DNA from: DATHTS01 sp041940425
Lineage (GTDB): Bacteria > Acidobacteriota > Blastocatellia > Pyrinomonadales > Pyrinomonadaceae
DNA: 64,000 bases
Direction of reading: 5' to 3'
Assembly: GCA_041940425.1 (NCBI GenBank)
Contig: JBGTSF010000023.1
Location: 1-64,000 of the forward strand
Shown: piece after piece, positions 60,260 through 64,000 of the stretch
Layout of the letters: every line of letters starts with the position of its first letter
Numbering within the stretch: position 1 is the first letter of the stretch
Position numbers and translations under genes: made by a program
Notes under the pieces: generated by a model
Database searches by the model: none
Seen by the model: only the letters and a program-made list of their open reading frames with translations
Told to the model about the DNA's origin: nothing

Positions 60260-61531
60260 ATGCCGCTAAAAACTATCCACATACAAAACAATATCCAACG
60301 CGCTGTATTGATAATCGGGGCGGTTGTTTGCGCCGTTGCCGTTATTTTTTCGGTTAAATGGAGTTTCGGACACGCCATTTCGATCCGCGCCGAACACAAG
60401 GAAGTTGCCGCCGCCAGCACGGTATTCGCTCCTGACGATCCGCAGACTCATTATTCTTCGGCGGTTTTGCACGAAAAAAGTTTATCGCCGGAAGATTGGG
60501 AAAAGTCGGTCGCCGAATACGAAAAAGCCGCCGCACTGTCGCCGAACGATTACCTGCTCTGGCTCGCGCTCGGCAAGGCGCGGGAAAGAAACGGCGATCC
60601 GGCGGGTGCGGAAAAGGCTTTTCGGCGCGCGCTCGAACTTGCGCCGAATTACGCCGAAACGCATTGGACGCTCGGCAATAATCTTTTGCGGCAGGGCAAC
60701 TTTGAAGCCGGATTCGATGAAATCAGAACATCGGCTGTCAGCAGCGACAAATTCGTGATTCCGGCAATTGCAACGGCTTGGCAGATTTTGGACGGCGATA
60801 TTGCCCGCATAAAGAACAATATCGGCGATTCGGCAAAATTGAATGCGTATCTAGCCGTATTTTTAGTTAATCAGCAGCGTTTTGAAGATGCGTTCGAGAT
60901 TTGGAATTCCTTATCGCCGGAGATGAAATCCGAAACCTATCTGGCGCAAACCGAAGAAATTTATAACCGCTTTGTTTCTGCGGGAAAATATCGTTTTGCG
61001 CGCCGTGCTAAATCTTCGATCGGGAAACAGGATGATGATAAATTTTTAAGCGGCTTTACGGACGGCGGGTTTGAAAACAATGTCAAAAAGCAAAAGACGG
61101 ATTTTTTCGATTGGCAAATCGGCGATGGTTCACAGCCGCTGATCGGCTTTGACGATAAGATAAAACACGGAGGCAGTTTGAGTTTGGTCATCATTTTCAA
61201 TTCTCCGAACGGACAGGATTTTCGACCCCTGTCGCAGTTAATCGCCGTCGAAGCCGGAAAATCCTATCGTTTTGAAGGATTTTATAAATCCGAACTAAAA
61301 ACTTCCTCTACCCTCCGGTGGGAAGTTTTAAATGCTTCGGACAGAACTCTCATCGCTGAAACTGAAACGATTGAACAAGCAGCCGATTGGACAAAATTCG
61401 GCGCGGATTTTACCGTTCCTGAGAACGCGGAAGCCGTGATAATCAATCTGGCGCGCGAAAAATGCAATTCGACAATTTGCCCGATTACCGGAAAGGTCTG
61501 GTTTGACGATTTCACGCTGAATGAAAAATAA
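60260..61531 (+). CDS. Membrane-anchored TPR protein with C-terminal carbohydrate-binding-like domain
   Basis: 423 residues. A single hydrophobic segment (about 15-36) could anchor it. TPR-like helices (EYEKAAALSPNDYLLWLALG, AFRRALELAPNYAETHWTLG, about 70-225) precede a beta-sandwich (about 280-423: GSQPLIGFDDKIKHGGSLSL, then RFEGFYKSELKTSSTLRWEV) of carbohydrate-binding jelly-roll type. It overlaps the O-antigen ligase-like gene by 11 nt. It may help assemble or tether the polysaccharide at the membrane; this is inferred. Confidence 0.7.
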   Translation: MPLKTIHIQNNIQRAVLIIGAVVCAVAVIFSVKWSFGHAISIRAEHKEVAAASTVFAPDDPQTHYSSAVLHEKSLSPEDWEKSVAEYEKAAALSPNDYLLWLALGKARERNGDPAGAEKAFRRALELAPNYAETHWTLGNNLLRQGNFEAGFDEIRTSAVSSDKFVIPAIATAWQILDGDIARIKNNIGDSAKLNAYLAVFLVNQQRFEDAFEIWNSLSPEMKSETYLAQTEEIYNRFVSAGKYRFARRAKSSIGKQDDDKFLSGFTDGGFENNVKKQKTDFFDWQIGDGSQPLIGFDDKIKHGGSLSLVIIFNSPNGQDFRPLSQLIAVEAGKSYRFEGFYKSELKTSSTLRWEVLNASDRTLIAETETIEQAADWTKFGADFTVPENAEAVIINLAREKCNSTICPITGKVWFDDFTLNEK

Positions 61532-63002
61532 AATGCCCGAAGACAACGAAATCATAAATTATAAAGATTCGGAACTAAACCCCGAATCAAACGGAGCATC
61601 AACGAAATTAAAAAAAATTTCGTCCGCGGACGATTCGACCTGGTTGAGCCGCGCGGTTTTTGTTTTGCTGGCGGCAATGATGATATTTTCCGCCGTCGCT
61701 TACGGAGCGGTTGATGTCTGGTCGCTCGGCGTCAATTCGATAATTGCCGGTTTGATCGTAATTTTTTGGCTTTTTGACGCTCGTAAAACCGGCATATTTC
61801 AATATAATTCGAGTGTTTTGCAAATCCCACTGGTTGCTCTGATCGTGATCGGGTTCATACAGCTATTGCCGCTCAGAAACCCAGCGGAAGCCAATGAAAT
61901 CCTCTCTGTTTCAGCCGCCGGTTCGCTTTCACTCAATCCGTATCTGACACGGCTTTTTGTCATTCAGTTAATGATCGCGCTCGTCTTTTTCGCGGCGGCG
62001 TTAACCTTCGTTAACAACCGAAAACGGTATCAAAGCATGGCTTTGACAATAATCATTTTCAGTTCGATCATCGCCTTTTACGGTATCCTTCAGTATCTTT
62101 CAAACCCGGAAGCGATTTACGGATTGCGACCCTTCGGACAGTCGTCGCCGTTTGCATCGTTTTTCAACAAACATCATTTCGCCGCGTTTATGGAAATGAC
62201 GCTCGGTCTAACGCTTGGTCTTTTATTCGGCGACGCGACCAAACAAAATAAAAAAATATTTCTGATCATCGCCGCCGTCGTTATGGGAATGGCGATTCTG
62301 CTGACCGGCTCACGCGGCGGTATGATCAGTTTTCTGGCTGTTATGGGCTTTGTGATTCTGGCAAATTTCATAAAAAATCGGGAGATCAAAAATAAATATG
62401 CCAGCGATGACCTCAGAAATTTTATCCTTCGCCGGAATCTGATCCTGTTCGGCGGCGGATTCGCCCTCGTGTTGATTTTGTTCTTTGCGGTATTATTTAT
62501 CGGGGGCGAACAATCGCTTTTGCGCGGTTCCGGTTTAAGCGGAATCGAAGGCGACATCTCGACGGGCAGAAGTCATTTCTGGTGGGTGGCACTGCAAATA
62601 TTTTTCGATCATCCGATTATCGGTGCGGGTTTTGATTCGTTTGGAACGGCGTTTACCCGGTACGATACATGGAGCGGCGTGTTTCGTGTCGAGCAGGCGC
62701 ACAACGACTATCTTCAAATTCTCGCCGACGGAGGTATTTTAAGTTTTATATGCATCGCGGCGTTTATCATCCTGCTCTTCAAACAGGGAGTTCAAGCAAT
62801 TAAAAGGGATAATGAAAAATTCGTAACACACGGCACGATCGGCGCATTGGCGGGATGTTTCGGAATTTTGATTCATAGTTTTTTCGATTTTCCGCTCCGC
62901 ACGCCGTCCAACGCCCTGTTTTTTCTGATGCTGGCAACTCTCGCTACCGTCCCGTTAAATTTCAGGCGCGTTTACCGCAAGAAAACAAAGGTTGTGAATT
63001 AA
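61521..63002 (+). CDS. O-antigen ligase family protein (WaaL/Wzy_C)
   Basis: 493 residues with about 11 transmembrane segments. The large loop near residues 330-395 (ISTGRSHFWWVALQIFFDHP, then GVFRVEQAHNDYLQILADGG) contains the conserved RxHFxW and the HNDYLQ motif of the WaaL/Wzy_C family. It either ligates the finished glycan or polymerises it. The start overlaps the upstream TPR gene by 11 nt. It converges with the nadB gene, whose end is 11 bp away. Confidence 0.88.
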   Translation: MKNKMPEDNEIINYKDSELNPESNGASTKLKKISSADDSTWLSRAVFVLLAAMMIFSAVAYGAVDVWSLGVNSIIAGLIVIFWLFDARKTGIFQYNSSVLQIPLVALIVIGFIQLLPLRNPAEANEILSVSAAGSLSLNPYLTRLFVIQLMIALVFFAAALTFVNNRKRYQSMALTIIIFSSIIAFYGILQYLSNPEAIYGLRPFGQSSPFASFFNKHHFAAFMEMTLGLTLGLLFGDATKQNKKIFLIIAAVVMGMAILLTGSRGGMISFLAVMGFVILANFIKNREIKNKYASDDLRNFILRRNLILFGGGFALVLILFFAVLFIGGEQSLLRGSGLSGIEGDISTGRSHFWWVALQIFFDHPIIGAGFDSFGTAFTRYDTWSGVFRVEQAHNDYLQILADGGILSFICIAAFIILLFKQGVQAIKRDNEKFVTHGTIGALAGCFGILIHSFFDFPLRTPSNALFFLMLATLATVPLNFRRVYRKKTKVVN

Positions 63003-63013
63003 TTTTGCCCCGG

Positions 63014-64000
63014 CTAAAAGCCATCGGCTTTGGAATCAGACTGAAAATTTATAGTTTCGCTCGAAGAAATTTCCGCCTTCAATTTTTGTATCGAATGAAC
63101 GCGCCAATTTTCGCGCGCTTCGGGAAAATCTGAGCGGAAATGACCGCCGCGCGATTCTTCGCGCCAAAACGCGGCTTTCGTAACGAGAATTGCCAGAGTT
63201 ACAAAATTGCGCGAAGCGATGGAAAGATTCGCTTTTTCGATTTGCTCGAATTCCTTTAAAGCTCTTTCCAATGATCTCGCATCGCGCAGAATTCCGACCC
63301 GTTCCCACATCACGCGCTTGACGCGCTTTTTTACGGAAGTAGAAACTTCAGCCAATTTTGAATTTTGAATTTTGATTTTTGATTTTTCGTTTTCCAACTT
63401 TGCACTTTGCACATTATATGTCGCACTATCCGCGAAAGCGGATTCGCCTGCCCGTGCGCCGAAAACCAAGCCTTCGAGCAGCGAATTCGACGCCAGACGA
63501 TTCGCGCCGTGGACGCCCGTGCAGGTAACTTCGCCTGCCGCGTAAAGTCCTTGAAGCGTCGTTCTGCCCCACAGGTCGGTGCGAACGCCGCCCATACAAT
63601 AATGCGACGCGGGCGAAACCGGCAGCAGTTCGTTAGCAATATTAAGACCATAGAATTTGCAGGTTTCATAAATTTTCGGAAATCTTTCCTGCAAAAAACT
63701 TTCGCTTAAATGAGTCATATCGAGAAAGACGCTGCGCGTTCCCGTGCGGCGCATTTCGGCGACGATCGAGCGGGAAACAATGTCGCGCGGCGCGAGTTCG
63801 AGCCGTTCGTCGTAATTTTCCATAAACCGCTCGCCGTATCTGTTTCGCAAAATTCCGCCCTCGCCGCGCATCGCTTCCGAAAGCAAAAAACGCGGCGCGT
63901 TTTCCAGACTGAGCGCGGTCGGATGAAACTGGACGAACTCCATATCAGCCATTTCCGCTCCGGCAAAATAAGCCATCGCCATCCCGTCGCCGGTCGCCAC
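63014..64000 (-). CDS. nadB: L-aspartate oxidase, C-terminal part (5' end beyond the window)
   Basis: About 328 residues of the flavoenzyme are visible. FVQFHPTALSLENAPRFLLS, ASHYCMGGVRTDLWGRTTLQ, and GLYAAGEVTCTGVHGANRLASN-type FAD-binding text establish the succinate-dehydrogenase/NadB family, closest to NadB, which oxidises L-aspartate to iminoaspartate in NAD synthesis. After GESAFADSATY the normal C-terminal helical domain is interrupted by 21 residues encoded by nine heptamers, in frame. The right end of the window truncates the gene. Confidence 0.9.
   Translation of the reverse strand: MATGDGMAMAYFAGAEMADMEFVQFHPTALSLENAPRFLLSEAMRGEGGILRNRYGERFMENYDERLELAPRDIVSRSIVAEMRRTGTRSVFLDMTHLSESFLQERFPKIYETCKFYGLNIANELLPVSPASHYCMGGVRTDLWGRTTLQGLYAAGEVTCTGVHGANRLASNSLLEGLVFGARAGESAFADSATYNVQSAKLENEKSKIKIQNSKLAEVSTSVKKRVKRVMWERVGILRDARSLERALKEFEQIEKANLSIASRNFVTLAILVTKAAFWREESRGGHFRSDFPEARENWRVHSIQKLKAEISSSETINFQSDSKADGF
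63354..63416. repeat. In-frame heptanucleotide insertion inside nadB
   Basis: Nine contiguous 7-nt units: AATTTTG three times, ATTTTTG, ATTTTTC, GTTTTCC, AACTTTG, CACTTTG, CACATTA. The 63 nt equal 21 codons and leave the nadB frame open on both sides; the inserted peptide contains KLENEKSKIKIQNSK. It lies between the FAD domain and the C-terminal helical domain. Confidence 0.8.

Overview
The window reads as chromosomal DNA of a Gram-negative bacterium of moderate GC. I infer Acidobacteriota, probably Blastocatellia (Pyrinomonadaceae-like). The reasons are a large TonB-dependent receptor with an N-terminal carboxypeptidase-regulatory-like domain, a secretin fused to a cohesin domain, a DUF5666-type exported protein, and short heptanucleotide tandem arrays between and inside genes. 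No rRNA, tRNA or CRISPR array was recognised.

Layout. (1) 1-4.4 kb: housekeeping genes (start of an unknown gene, doxX, an M50 protease, trpS, an aldehyde dehydrogenase). (2) 4.4-11.2 kb: accessory DNA with a BrnT/BrnA pair, an SLC13 permease with four RCK_C domains, a DUF779 protein, a frameshifted hicA next to an intact hicB, and an ArsC-like gene whose first CxxC cysteine codon is TGA. A bacterial-SECIS-like hairpin lies downstream of that TGA, so this is a selenoprotein candidate and the most striking single observation here. Gene-poor AT-rich DNA follows. (3) 11.2-14.6 kb: polA with a degenerate proofreading site. (4) 14.8-19.5 kb: secretin, two pseudopilins and PilM, whose N-termini and spacers are built from heptamer arrays. 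(5) 19.6-21.9 kb: ECF sigma factor, zinc-finger anti-sigma factor and a membrane protein. (6) 22.0-27.2 kb: DUF5666 protein, TonB-dependent receptor and a LolA-like exported protein.

(7) 27.2-63.0 kb is one long surface-polysaccharide locus, almost entirely on the + strand. WbpE, WbpD and WbpB homologues make a UDP-diacetamido-uronic acid, and WbpG with dedicated HisH/HisF-like subunits should turn an acetamido group into an acetamidino group. LegB, a DegT aminotransferase, a GNAT and a PtmE-like nucleotidyltransferase look like a 4-amino-sugar branch. Further genes encode a formyltransferase, a deacetylase, about six glycosyltransferases, a glucuronyl C5-epimerase-like protein, a zinc-ribbon NDP-sugar epimerase, a Wzx flippase, a polytopic polymerase or mannosyltransferase-like protein, AsnB, three methyltransferases, a nucleotidyltransferase plus RmlC-like cupin, a WecA/PglF-N fusion, and an O-antigen ligase. 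WbpA, WbpI, LegG, LegI and LegF are not in the window. (8) 63.0-64.0 kb: the 3' part of nadB on the minus strand, carrying an in-frame 63-nt heptamer insertion.

Besides the genes, the window holds several long inverted repeats (2.4, 2.6, 19.5, 56.7 and 57.0 kb) and a decayed asnB tail at 54.4 kb. These, with the heptamer arrays, suggest an active history of small repeat insertion.
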